Shown here: positions 1 to 5,700 of the stretch, piece by piece | Layout: each line of letters begins with the position of its first letter | Numbering within the stretch: the first letter of the stretch is position 1 | Assembly (NCBI GenBank): GCA_028697615.1 | Contig: JAQVET010000018.1 | Coordinates: 1 to 12,089 of the forward strand | Direction of reading: 5' to 3' | DNA: 12,089 nucleotides | Origin: Minisyncoccota bacterium | GTDB taxonomy: Bacteria > Patescibacteriota > Minisyncoccia > Minisyncoccales > GCA-002788555 | Position numbers and translations under genes: made by a program | The notes under the pieces: model-generated | Database searches by the model: none | Told to the model about the DNA's origin: nothing | What the model saw: the letters and a program-made list of their open reading frames with translations, nothing else

Positions 1-291
1 GATACAATACAACTTTTTAAAGATATTATTAAAGATTCAGCTACAGTGATTTGGAATGGCCCGCTTGGTTTTATTGAAGACAAAAAATTTGCTAAAGGAA
101 CAGAAGAGATTGCAAGATTTTTATCAACACTTTCAAATTTTCGGATAGTTGGAGGTGGAGAAACAGTTTCTTTAGTGATTAATTTAGGCCTTGAAGATAA
201 ATTTAATTTTATTTCAACAGGTGGAGGAGCAATGCTTGATTTTTTATCTGGAGAAAAACTTCCTGGTCTTGAAGCACTGGGCTATTATTAA
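1..291 (+). CDS. pgk: Phosphoglycerate kinase, C-terminal part (5' end outside window)
   Basis: The reading frame is open from base 1, and 96 residues are visible before a TAA stop. They match the C-terminal nucleotide-binding lobe of phosphoglycerate kinase, the cytosolic glycolytic enzyme that moves a phosphate from 1,3-bisphosphoglycerate to ADP. Family hallmarks are in the right order: VIWNGPLG (about residues 16-23 of the visible part), FAKGT, the glycine-rich VGGGET motif, ISTGGGA, then the usual ending LPGLEAL. A GTG at base 46 lies inside the conserved VIWNGPLG block, so it is not the start; the gene runs in from the left. The preserved C-terminus suggests an intact gene. No clear terminator follows, only A/T-rich DNA carrying a promoter-like element. 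Identification is very secure. Confidence 0.97.
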   Translation, partial: DTIQLFKDIIKDSATVIWNGPLGFIEDKKFAKGTEEIARFLSTLSNFRIVGGGETVSLVINLGLEDKFNFISTGGGAMLDFLSGEKLPGLEALGYY

Positions 292-302
292 TTATAATAA
301 TT

Positions 303-311
303 TGTTATAAT
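303..311 (+). promoter_or_regulatory. Extended -10 promoter element upstream of the thioredoxin-fold gene
   Basis: TGTTATAAT is a perfect extended -10 (TG, one base, TATAAT). No convincing -35 lies 16-18 bp upstream, which an extended -10 does not strictly need. Transcription would start near base 318, giving a leader of about 40 bases. The element overlaps a small A/T inverted repeat (ATTATAA at 291-297, TTATAAT at 305-311). TATAAT is common by chance in such DNA, so confidence is moderate. Confidence 0.4.
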
Positions 312-360
312 CTAATTATATTAATTTTATAAAAAGGTCAAAATTAAATAATTTAAAAAA

Positions 361-1431
361 ATGGAAGAAAAAGAAGATATTAATGAAAATAAAAAAGAAG
401 AAAAAAAATTGCAAGAAACAACCAAAAAGACAAAATCAAATAAAAAAGGCTTTTTTTCTAAACCTACTTTTATTTGGCAGGTTTTAACAGGTATCTTTTT
501 TATTTTAGCAATGGTTTTTTTGTTTGTGCCTCAAATTAAAATTGGAAGTTCAATGCCATCACAAAAAGTAATAGATGATGTAATGTCTTTTATTAATAAA
601 GATCTTCTGCAGGGGCAGGCAGAAGCAACACTTGTTAAGGATAGTGTTAAAAAAGTAGAAAATGAAGAGAATCTTTTTCAATTTGATATAGAAGTTCAGG
701 GACAAAAGTTTACTTCAGTTGCAACATTGGATGGTAAATATCTCTTTCCAACAGTTTTAAATATAGATGAAATAAAAAAACAGCAAAGTAATTCATCAAG
801 TTCTTCTAATAGTCAAGCCCAAAAAGAAATTCCAAAAAGCGAAAGACCAGAAGTAATGCTATTTGTAATGAGTTTTTGTCCTTATGGTATCCAAGCTGAA
901 AATAATATGAAATCTGTTTATGACTTGCTTAAAGATAAAGTAGATTTCAGCGTGAAATTTATTACAACAGTTAATGGAGAAAATCTCGAGTCAATTGATT
1001 CTCTTCATGGCATCGAAGAAGCCAAAGAAGATTTAAGACAAATTTGTATTATAGATAAATATGGCAATGATATTTTTTGGAATTATGTAGTAGAATTTAA
1101 TAAAAACTGTACAGCAAATACCAGCGATAGCAGTGCCCTTGATAAATGTTGGAAACAAGTGGCAGATAAATTAGGTATAAAAACCAGTGTTATTGAAAAA
1201 TGTGCCTATGGAGATGATGGTCTTAATTTATTAAAAGAAGATGAAAAATTAGTAGAAAAATATCAGGTTGCTGGTTCACCAACATTAATTATTAATGGTC
1301 AGGAATATCAAGGAGAAAGGGATTCTGAATCATATAAAGAGGCTATATGCTCTACTTTTAATAAAGAACCTAGTGAATGTCAAACAAAGTTGAGTAGTGA
1401 TTCTACATCGTCAAATGGAGGATGTCAATAA
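361..1431 (+). CDS. Membrane-anchored DsbA-like thioredoxin-fold protein
   Basis: 356 residues in five visible parts. There is a charged Lys/Glu-rich cytoplasmic tail (1-35), one transmembrane helix (about 36-57), and an alpha/beta domain (about 62-136) with a DGKYLFP stretch resembling the N-terminal domain of DsbC/DsbG. A Ser-rich linker (143-151) follows, then a DsbA-like thioredoxin fold (about 162-335). The active-site region reads FVMSFCPYG, with Cys173 followed by PYG, so the second cysteine of a normal CxxC is missing. The cis-proline loop is AGSPT (Pro307). Other cysteines are at 229, 250, 263, 281, 330, 340 and 355, the last in a flexible Ser/Gly tail one residue from the C-terminus. 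The likely role is thiol-disulfide chemistry outside the membrane. Fold assignment is good; oxidase, reductase or isomerase cannot be told apart. No DsbB or VKOR partner is in the window. There is no Shine-Dalgarno site; the start was chosen because it is the first ATG ahead of the tail and helix. Confidence 0.85.
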   Translation: MEEKEDINENKKEEKKLQETTKKTKSNKKGFFSKPTFIWQVLTGIFFILAMVFLFVPQIKIGSSMPSQKVIDDVMSFINKDLLQGQAEATLVKDSVKKVENEENLFQFDIEVQGQKFTSVATLDGKYLFPTVLNIDEIKKQQSNSSSSSNSQAQKEIPKSERPEVMLFVMSFCPYGIQAENNMKSVYDLLKDKVDFSVKFITTVNGENLESIDSLHGIEEAKEDLRQICIIDKYGNDIFWNYVVEFNKNCTANTSDSSALDKCWKQVADKLGIKTSVIEKCAYGDDGLNLLKEDEKLVEKYQVAGSPTLIINGQEYQGERDSESYKEAICSTFNKEPSECQTKLSSDSTSSNGGCQ

Positions 1432-1506
1432 TTTTTTATAAGTAAGAGATTTGATACGATATATAGAAGTAATTACATTACAAAAACCGCCAAAATTACG
1501 CTAAAA

Positions 1507-1537
1507 TTGACATTCTTATATTCTTTCGTGCTTTATC
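1507..1537 (+). promoter_or_regulatory. Candidate promoter for the methyltransferase gene
   Basis: A perfect -35 hexamer TTGACA (1507-1512) is followed, 19 bp later, by TTTATC (1532-1537), which is preceded by TG as in an extended -10 (TGCTTTATC). The -10 is a poor match and the spacing is long, but the -35 is exact and the position gives a leader of about 17 bases before the ATG at 1562. This 130-bp gap shows no convincing terminator for the upstream gene. Confidence 0.4.
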
Positions 1538-1561
1538 TTTATTTATTAATTAGTTGTTAAA

Positions 1562-2086
1562 ATGAATACATTATCAATCCTAATTGTAGTCTTTTTTATA
1601 TTCTTAATTTTGAAGTATTGGACTCAAATTTTTGGAGCAGGATATGATCCCACGCCCCAAAAAATTGCAATGAAAATGCTTGAAATGGCTGATTTAAAAA
1701 AGAAAGAAATTTTATATGATTTAGGTTGCGGAGATGGCCGGTTTTTAATTTTAGGAGCTAAAAAATTCGGAGCGCGAGGCATTGGTATTGAGATTTCTCC
1801 TTTAAGATATACCTGGGCTAAAATTAATGTAAAACTCAATAATCTTTCAGATAAAATCAAAATAAAACATGGAAATTTTTTTAAATTTTCAATTTCAGAT
1901 GCTGATGTAGTAGCACTTTTTCTTTTTGAACCTACCAATCGAAAACTTTCAGAAAAATTTAAAAAAGAATTAAAGCCAAGTGCGAGGATTGTTTCTTATT
2001 ATTGGAAAATACCAGGTCTAAAACCGAGTGAAATAGATAAAAAATATCATATATATCTTTATAAAATGAAAGATCAATTTAATTAA
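1562..2086 (+). CDS. Membrane-anchored class I SAM-dependent methyltransferase
   Basis: 174 residues. A single N-terminal transmembrane helix (about 4-19) precedes a short Rossmann-like methyltransferase domain. Motif I is LYDLGCGDGR (51-60), the AdoMet-binding loop. The acidic residue ending the second strand, which usually holds the AdoMet ribose, is Glu77 in GIGIEIS. HGNFF (103-107) and DADVV (113-117) fit the later strands. FEPTNRKL (122-129) sits where related proteins carry their substrate-side motif. Helix plus compact domain resembles the FAM173/ATPSCKMT group of membrane-tethered lysine methyltransferases, though that comparison is from memory. The AdoMet-binding role is secure; the substrate is unknown. 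It is a separate unit with its own candidate promoter, and the start places the helix at the N-terminus. There is no Shine-Dalgarno site. Confidence 0.85.
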   Translation: MNTLSILIVVFFIFLILKYWTQIFGAGYDPTPQKIAMKMLEMADLKKKEILYDLGCGDGRFLILGAKKFGARGIGIEISPLRYTWAKINVKLNNLSDKIKIKHGNFFKFSISDADVVALFLFEPTNRKLSEKFKKELKPSARIVSYYWKIPGLKPSEIDKKYHIYLYKMKDQFN

Positions 2087-2089
2087 TAC

Positions 2090-2118
2090 TTGATTTTATT
2101 TTATTTTTATTTTAATAT
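2090..2118 (+). promoter_or_regulatory. Weak candidate promoter for the DUF4870 gene
   Basis: TTGATT (2090-2095, 4 of 6 to consensus) and TAATAT (2113-2118, 4 of 6) are 17 bp apart, just after the methyltransferase stop. A start near base 2125 would give a leader of about 37 bases. Both hexamers are imperfect in very AT-rich DNA, so this is only a candidate. Confidence 0.22.
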
Positions 2119-2161
2119 TTAGAAGATGGCTAAAGGTCTTAAATAAATTTAATTAATCTAT

Positions 2162-2524
2162 ATGTCTGAAGAACAAGAAAAAGAAATAAAAGAAACTAAA
2201 AAAAATAATACTTTTTTTGGCTTGCCTGAAAATATTGAAGGTGCATTGTGTTATCTTTTATGGTGGGTTTCGGGAATTATCTTTTATAGTTTAGAAACAA
2301 AGAGTGATTTTGTAAAATTTCATGCTAAACAGTCAATAGTTACTTTTTTAATTGCGACTGTTTTGGTTATTATTATATCCCAAATTTCTGGTTTTATAGG
2401 AAATGTTTTAAATGGAATTTTATGGGTAGTTATTATTCTTATTTGGCTTTATTTGATGCTTAAAGCATTCGCTAATGAGAAAGTTAAATTGCCATGGATT
2501 GGAAATCTAGTTGATAAAAAATAA
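2162..2524 (+). CDS. DUF4870 (Tic20-like) small membrane protein
   Basis: 120 residues. A charged Lys/Glu tail (1-17) is followed by three hydrophobic segments (about 25-43, 60-78 and 82-100). The loop after the first reads DFVKFHAKQSIV (49-60), the signature 'FVrFHAxQSI' of the DUF4870/Tic20-like family (COG3296). The end, KLPWIGNLV (109-117), matches the usual 'klPiiGdla'. Length is typical and the protein looks complete. Function is unknown in bacteria; no enzyme motif is visible. It ends 53 bp before a strong hairpin that probably terminates its transcript. The family call is confident, but no role can be given. Confidence 0.88.
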   Translation: MSEEQEKEIKETKKNNTFFGLPENIEGALCYLLWWVSGIIFYSLETKSDFVKFHAKQSIVTFLIATVLVIIISQISGFIGNVLNGILWVVIILIWLYLMLKAFANEKVKLPWIGNLVDKK

Positions 2525-2577
2525 TATTAAAATTTATTTTTCGTTATTTTTTATTTTTATGGAAAATAATTTTTATA

Positions 2578-2615
2578 ACAAACCTGCTTTATAAAAATTT
2601 AAAAAGCAGGTTTGT
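2578..2615 (+). terminator. Strong 13-bp hairpin after the DUF4870 gene, touching the ydcF-like start
   Basis: ACAAACCTGCTTT (2578-2590) and AAAGCAGGTTTGT (2603-2615) are perfect reverse complements around a 12-base A/T loop. The stem is much richer in G/C than its surroundings. The bases after it (CTATTTTATTT) are T-rich but interrupted, so it looks like a plus-strand intrinsic terminator, somewhat imperfect. The next gene starts only 11 bases later, so the hairpin may instead or also act in that gene's leader. Confidence 0.7.
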
Positions 2616-2626
2616 CTATTTTATTT

Positions 2627-3376
2627 ATGTTATTTTTTAAATTGATTCAAAGTTTTATATTGCCGAGTGTTTTTACTTTTTTATTGATTTTATTGGGATT
2701 AATTTTTCTTTTTTTAAAAAAGAAAAAAATAGCAAAGATATTAATTACTATTGGTATTATTTTTTTATATATCTTTTCTATAACTCCATTTTCAGATATC
2801 CTTATTTTACCATTGGAAAATCAATATAAAATTCCCGATAAAAATATGATCGATTCAACAGATAAGTTAGTTTTACTTTTGGGTGGACTTGTTAGCGAGG
2901 ATCTACCAATATCTAGTGCTCTTTCAAATTCAACATTAAAAAGGGGAGTTGAAGCTACTTTAATTTATCTCTCTCGCAACAGCCAGATGAAGATTATTAT
3001 ATCTGGAAGTGATCCATTAGGACTATCTTTAGATAAAGAAGGTATTTTTGTCTCAAAATTAATGAGAGACTTTGGCATCGAAGAAGAAGATATTATATTA
3101 GAGACACAATCTAAAAACACATACGAAAGTGCTAAAAATTTAAAAGAGATACTTGGTGATGATAAATTTATACTTTTAACATCGGCATATCACATACCAA
3201 GATCGATGGATATTTTTAAAAAACAAGGCTTTGATCCAATTGCTTATCCTTGTGATTTTCAATATCAAGGACATTTAAGTATTTTAGATTTTTTACCTGA
3301 TCCAAAAAATCTTAAAAAATCTAATCTCGCCTTTCATGAATATTTTGGTATATTATTTTATCGATTATTTTATTAA
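2627..3376 (+). CDS. ElyC/SanA/YdcF-family (DUF218) membrane protein
   Basis: 249 residues. Two transmembrane helices (about 6-30 and 36-55, separated by KKKK) precede a soluble DUF218 domain. Family motifs follow in order: VLLLGG (82-87), RGVEATLIYL (106-115), IIISGSDP (123-130), the Glu-to-NTYESA block (159-169), LLTSAYHIPRSM (183-194) with its conserved His189 and Arg192, and a final HEYFG (237-241). Helices followed by the domain resemble ElyC/YcbC, linked in Escherichia coli to envelope and peptidoglycan integrity; the chemistry is not settled. An in-frame TTG at 2612 would add five residues but lies inside the hairpin stem. The ATG at 2627 gives the usual family N-terminus and is preferred. 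The gene is followed by the degV promoter with no terminator between. Confidence 0.88.
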   Translation: MLFFKLIQSFILPSVFTFLLILLGLIFLFLKKKKIAKILITIGIIFLYIFSITPFSDILILPLENQYKIPDKNMIDSTDKLVLLLGGLVSEDLPISSALSNSTLKRGVEATLIYLSRNSQMKIIISGSDPLGLSLDKEGIFVSKLMRDFGIEEEDIILETQSKNTYESAKNLKEILGDDKFILLTSAYHIPRSMDIFKKQGFDPIAYPCDFQYQGHLSILDFLPDPKNLKKSNLAFHEYFGILFYRLFY

Positions 3377-3407
3377 AATTAAATATTACTTAAAGGTTTT
3401 AAAAATT

Positions 3408-3416
3408 TGATATAAA
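3408..3416 (+). promoter_or_regulatory. Extended -10 element directly before the DegV-family gene
   Basis: TGATATAAA fits an extended -10 (TG, one base, TATAAA, 5 of 6 to TATAAT). It ends 8 bases before the ATG at 3425, so transcription would start at or within a base or two of the start codon, suggesting a leaderless mRNA. No -35 is evident. A/T richness makes chance matches likely, hence moderate confidence. Confidence 0.42.
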
Positions 3417-3424
3417 ATTGTTTT

Positions 3425-4288
3425 ATGAAAAATATTTCTTTAGTTATAGGTGATACTTGTGATCTCACTCAACAGATTATTGAGGAAAATAAAATGATTA
3501 TTGTAGAGTATATTGTTGATTGGGCAGAGAAAGACGAAGTTAATGGAAAAAATATTTATGAGAAAATGAGAAAATCGAAAACATTTCCTAAAACTTCACA
3601 ACCATCCCCATGGGTTTTTAAAAATATTTTTGAGCAAGAACTCAAAAAAGATAATGAGATTTTTTGTATTACTCTTTCATCTAAATTATCTGGTGGTTAT
3701 AATTCTGCACTTCAGGCAAAAAGTATGTTTCCTGAAGATAGCGATCAACAAAAAATTTTTGTTTTTGATAGCTTTGCCACTTCAGGCGCTGAGGGGCTTT
3801 TATGTTTGCGGGCCGCTGAATTAATAAGAGAAGGAAATTCATTAAAAGATATAAAAGATAAACTTAATGAAGATTTTTCAAAAATTTATTTAATAGGAAT
3901 GGTTGAAGATCCAAAATGGCTTGAAGCTGGTGGTAGATTAAATCATACCCTTGCTTCTTTAATTAGACAAATGTTAAAAATAAATTTTAGACCAGTTATC
4001 GGATTAAAAGATGGCGAAGTAAAGGCAATTGCGCTAAAAACACAGGCAAGAAATATTCCCGAAGCCATTTTTAAATATTTTGATAAAAAAACAAATAAAA
4101 TTAGATCAAGTGGTAAAAAAATAAAAGTTGCTATTTCTCACACTGATAATATTGAAGATGTTAATATATTAAGAAGTTTACTTAATAAAACATTAGGAGT
4201 TGAAATTGTTTTTGAGAATTTTATTAATAATGTTATTGGTTGTCATGTTGGTCCGGGAAGTTTAATTTTATCTTGGAGCGAAATTTAA
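3425..4288 (+). CDS. DegV-family fatty-acid-binding protein (FakB-like)
   Basis: 287 residues, normal for the family. DegV proteins bind one long-chain fatty acid; those called FakB present it to the kinase FakA to make acyl-phosphate for lipid synthesis. Visible signatures are GDTCDL near the N-terminus (9-14, the usual 'DSt.dL' position), KTSQPSP (56-62), SSKLSGGYNSA (85-95), FDS (114-116), GGRLN (169-173), the RPVIGLKDGEV stretch (189-199) and HVGPGS (274-279) near the C-terminus. In the first motif the usual DS is DT. No FakA-like gene is in view, so a FakB role is inferred from family only. It is cytosolic, with no signal or membrane segment. The gene converges on murA with 2 bp between stop codons, and its last codons form half of a hairpin with the end of murA. 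Confidence 0.9.
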   Translation: MKNISLVIGDTCDLTQQIIEENKMIIVEYIVDWAEKDEVNGKNIYEKMRKSKTFPKTSQPSPWVFKNIFEQELKKDNEIFCITLSSKLSGGYNSALQAKSMFPEDSDQQKIFVFDSFATSGAEGLLCLRAAELIREGNSLKDIKDKLNEDFSKIYLIGMVEDPKWLEAGGRLNHTLASLIRQMLKINFRPVIGLKDGEVKAIALKTQARNIPEAIFKYFDKKTNKIRSSGKKIKVAISHTDNIEDVNILRSLLNKTLGVEIVFENFINNVIGCHVGPGSLILSWSEI

Positions 4289-4327
4289 AATTAAATTTTT
4301 ATTCTTTTAATATTCGCTCCAATTTTT
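4273..4327 (+). terminator. Hairpin built from the ends of two convergent genes (degV-like and murA)
   Basis: TTGGAGCGAA (4273-4282) and TTCGCTCCAA (4313-4322) are perfect 10-base reverse complements. After a 2x2 mismatch, TTAAAA (4285-4290) pairs with TTTTAA (4305-4310), leaving a 14-base loop. TTTTTCTT follows on the plus strand, so it fits an intrinsic terminator for the DegV-family gene. Read on the minus strand it is followed by GATAAAATTAAA, with no T run, so termination of murA is less likely. The left arm is degV coding sequence and the right arm is murA coding sequence. Confidence 0.6.
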
Positions 4328-5556
4328 CTTAATTTCGTTTCGATTTTTTCATAACCTCTATCAATTTGGTAAATATTATCAATAGTGCTTTCTCCCTGAG
4401 CAATAAGAGCAGCGATAATTAATGCGGTTCCTCCTCTTAGGTCGTAATTTTTAATATCTCTTCCAAAAAGATGTGTTGGACCTGTAATAATTGCTCTATG
4501 CGGATCGCAAAAAATAATATTTCCGCCCATTCTATTAATTTCTTCTAAATATTTTAATCTTCCTTCGTACATTGGATCATGTATTAGTGTTGCTCCAGGA
4601 GATTGTGTTGCCAGGGCTCCAAAAGCACATTGAAGATCTGTAGGAAGTCCTGGATATGGAAGCGTTTGTATTTTTGAAACACTTTTTAGTTTTTTAGGAC
4701 CTATTGCTATTATCTCATTTTTTTTCTCGATGATTTTTATTCCAAATTCTTGTAATTTTTCAATTACTATAGCAAGATGTTCTGGATTAATTTTTTTAAC
4801 TTTTATTTCGCCCCCTGTTGCACCTGCTAAAATAAGATAGGTTCCTGCTTCTACTGGATCAGAAATAATTGAATGATAAAAACCAGAAAGTTTTTCTTTT
4901 CCTTTTATTTGAAATGTGTGATCCGGGAGCAAATTAATTTGTGCTCCCATTTTATTTAAAACCAAAGCTAAATCTTGAACATGTGGTTCGATGGCAGCAA
5001 TTTTTAATGTAGTAGTTTGTTTAAGAATACTTGAAAATAAAAGAATATTTTCCGTTGCGGTAACAGAAAATTCAGGTAGGGTAATTTTATTATTTTTAAT
5101 TTCTTTAATTTGAAAAGAATAATAATCTTTATTTTGTTGGCTTTTTACACCTATCTCTTCAAGCCCTCTAATATGTGCATCAATTGGTCTTGATCCAATT
5201 ATACATCCTCCTGGCTGGGGCAATTCTATTTTACCAAAACGAGCAAGAAGAGGACCTAAAATTAAAATTGATGATCTTAATTTTTGAATAGTTTTTTTGT
5301 TTATATTTTTGAGATTTATATTTTTAGTATTAACCTTAATTCTTTTTTTATTTTGCCATTCAATTTTCGCTCCTAAATTTTGGAGTATTTCGATCATTGA
5401 AAAAATATCTTCAATTAAAGGGAGATTATCTATAATACAATCTTCTTCTGTAAGAAGTGTAGCAGCTAAAATCGGAGTAGCAGCATTTTTACAACCACTT
5501 ATTTCTATCTCTCCTTTTAATTTTTTCCCCCCTTTTATTAAAAATTTTTCTTCCAT
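4291..5556 (-). CDS. murA: UDP-N-acetylglucosamine 1-carboxyvinyltransferase
   Basis: 421 residues, standard MurA length. The cytosolic enzyme transfers enolpyruvate from phosphoenolpyruvate to UDP-N-acetylglucosamine, the first committed step of peptidoglycan synthesis. It has the two-domain EPSP-synthase-like fold. SGCKNAA (20-26) carries the conserved Lys23-Asn24 pair. KLRSSILILGP (92-102) holds the conserved Arg94. PGGCIIGSRPID (115-126) contains the catalytic loop Cys118, the residue attacked by fosfomycin; the form here is Cys, not the resistant Asp variant. PGLPTDLQ (302-309) gives catalytic Asp307, and DRGYE (399-403) gives the C-terminal Arg400. All key residues are present, so it should be active. 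It is the only minus-strand gene here, divergent from parA, with a well-formed promoter (5583-5611) covered by a perfect palindrome. No Shine-Dalgarno site precedes the ATG. Confidence 0.97.
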   Translation of the reverse strand: MEEKFLIKGGKKLKGEIEISGCKNAATPILAATLLTEEDCIIDNLPLIEDIFSMIEILQNLGAKIEWQNKKRIKVNTKNINLKNINKKTIQKLRSSILILGPLLARFGKIELPQPGGCIIGSRPIDAHIRGLEEIGVKSQQNKDYYSFQIKEIKNNKITLPEFSVTATENILLFSSILKQTTTLKIAAIEPHVQDLALVLNKMGAQINLLPDHTFQIKGKEKLSGFYHSIISDPVEAGTYLILAGATGGEIKVKKINPEHLAIVIEKLQEFGIKIIEKKNEIIAIGPKKLKSVSKIQTLPYPGLPTDLQCAFGALATQSPGATLIHDPMYEGRLKYLEEINRMGGNIIFCDPHRAIITGPTHLFGRDIKNYDLRGGTALIIAALIAQGESTIDNIYQIDRGYEKIETKLRKIGANIKRIKI

Positions 5557-5573
5557 AATATTGATAATTTAAT

Positions 5574-5605
5574 AATTAAAATATTATATATATAATATTT
5601 TAATT
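5574..5605. repeat. Perfect 32-bp A/T-only palindrome over the murA promoter
   Basis: The half AATTAAAATATTATAT (5574-5589) is followed without a spacer by its exact reverse complement (5590-5605). No mismatch occurs over 16 pairs, and the next pair (5573/5606) fails. It covers the -10, the spacer and the predicted start of the minus-strand murA promoter and ends exactly at the -35. It could be an operator for a dimeric regulator or a cruciform-prone site. It is unlike the GC-centred parS consensus. Confidence 0.85.
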
Positions 5606-5611
5606 TATCAA
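5583..5611 (-). promoter_or_regulatory. murA promoter (minus strand)
   Basis: Read on the minus strand, TTGATA (bases 5611 to 5606, 5 of 6 to the -35 consensus) is followed after exactly 17 bp by TATAAT (5588 to 5583, perfect -10). Transcription would start near 5576, about 20 bases before the murA ATG. This is the best promoter match in the window. Confidence 0.7.
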
Positions 5612-5640
5612 GTTCAAAAAAATAAATATTTAAAGAATAA

Positions 5641-5669
5641 TTGATTTTTATTTTATTTTAGGTTATTAT
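5641..5669 (+). promoter_or_regulatory. parA operon promoter candidate
   Basis: TTGATT (5641-5646, 4 of 6) and TATTAT (5664-5669, 5 of 6) are separated by exactly 17 bp. The predicted start is near 5676, leaving a leader of about 25 bases made almost only of A and T. It would serve the whole run from parA rightward. It is divergent from the murA promoter, with 29 bp between the two -35 boxes. Confidence 0.5.
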
Positions 5670-5700
5670 TAAGTAAATAAAAATTTTTAATTTAAATTTT

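Noticed and set aside
46..291. A short gene starting at GTG 46
   Set aside because: The frame is open to base 1, and the GTG encodes Val within the conserved VIWNGPLG block of phosphoglycerate kinase.
1405..1440. Terminator after the thioredoxin-fold gene (ACATC/GATGT then six T)
   Set aside because: The stem is only 5 bp with an 11-base loop, too weak to call.
1624..1938. Minus-strand reading frame of 104 residues opposite the methyltransferase
   Set aside because: It lies wholly within a well-supported gene and its translation has no recognisable motif; the same applies to the minus-strand frames at 6465-6692, 8334-8591 and 10985-11209.
2126..2146. Six-codon leader ORF (MAKGLK) before the DUF4870 gene
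   Set aside because: So short an ORF is expected by chance, and there is no attenuator structure beside it.
2612..2626. TTG as start of the ydcF-like gene, adding five residues
   Set aside because: The TTG lies inside the right arm of the strong hairpin, and the ATG at 2627 gives the N-terminus usual for the family.
3630..3824. 64-residue frame inside the DegV-family gene
   Set aside because: It overlaps conserved DegV motifs in another frame and has no support of its own.
5297..5572. Plus-strand hydrophobic frame opposite the start of murA
   Set aside because: It is the complement of murA codons; the hydrophobic look comes from T-rich complement of Lys/Asn/Ile codons.
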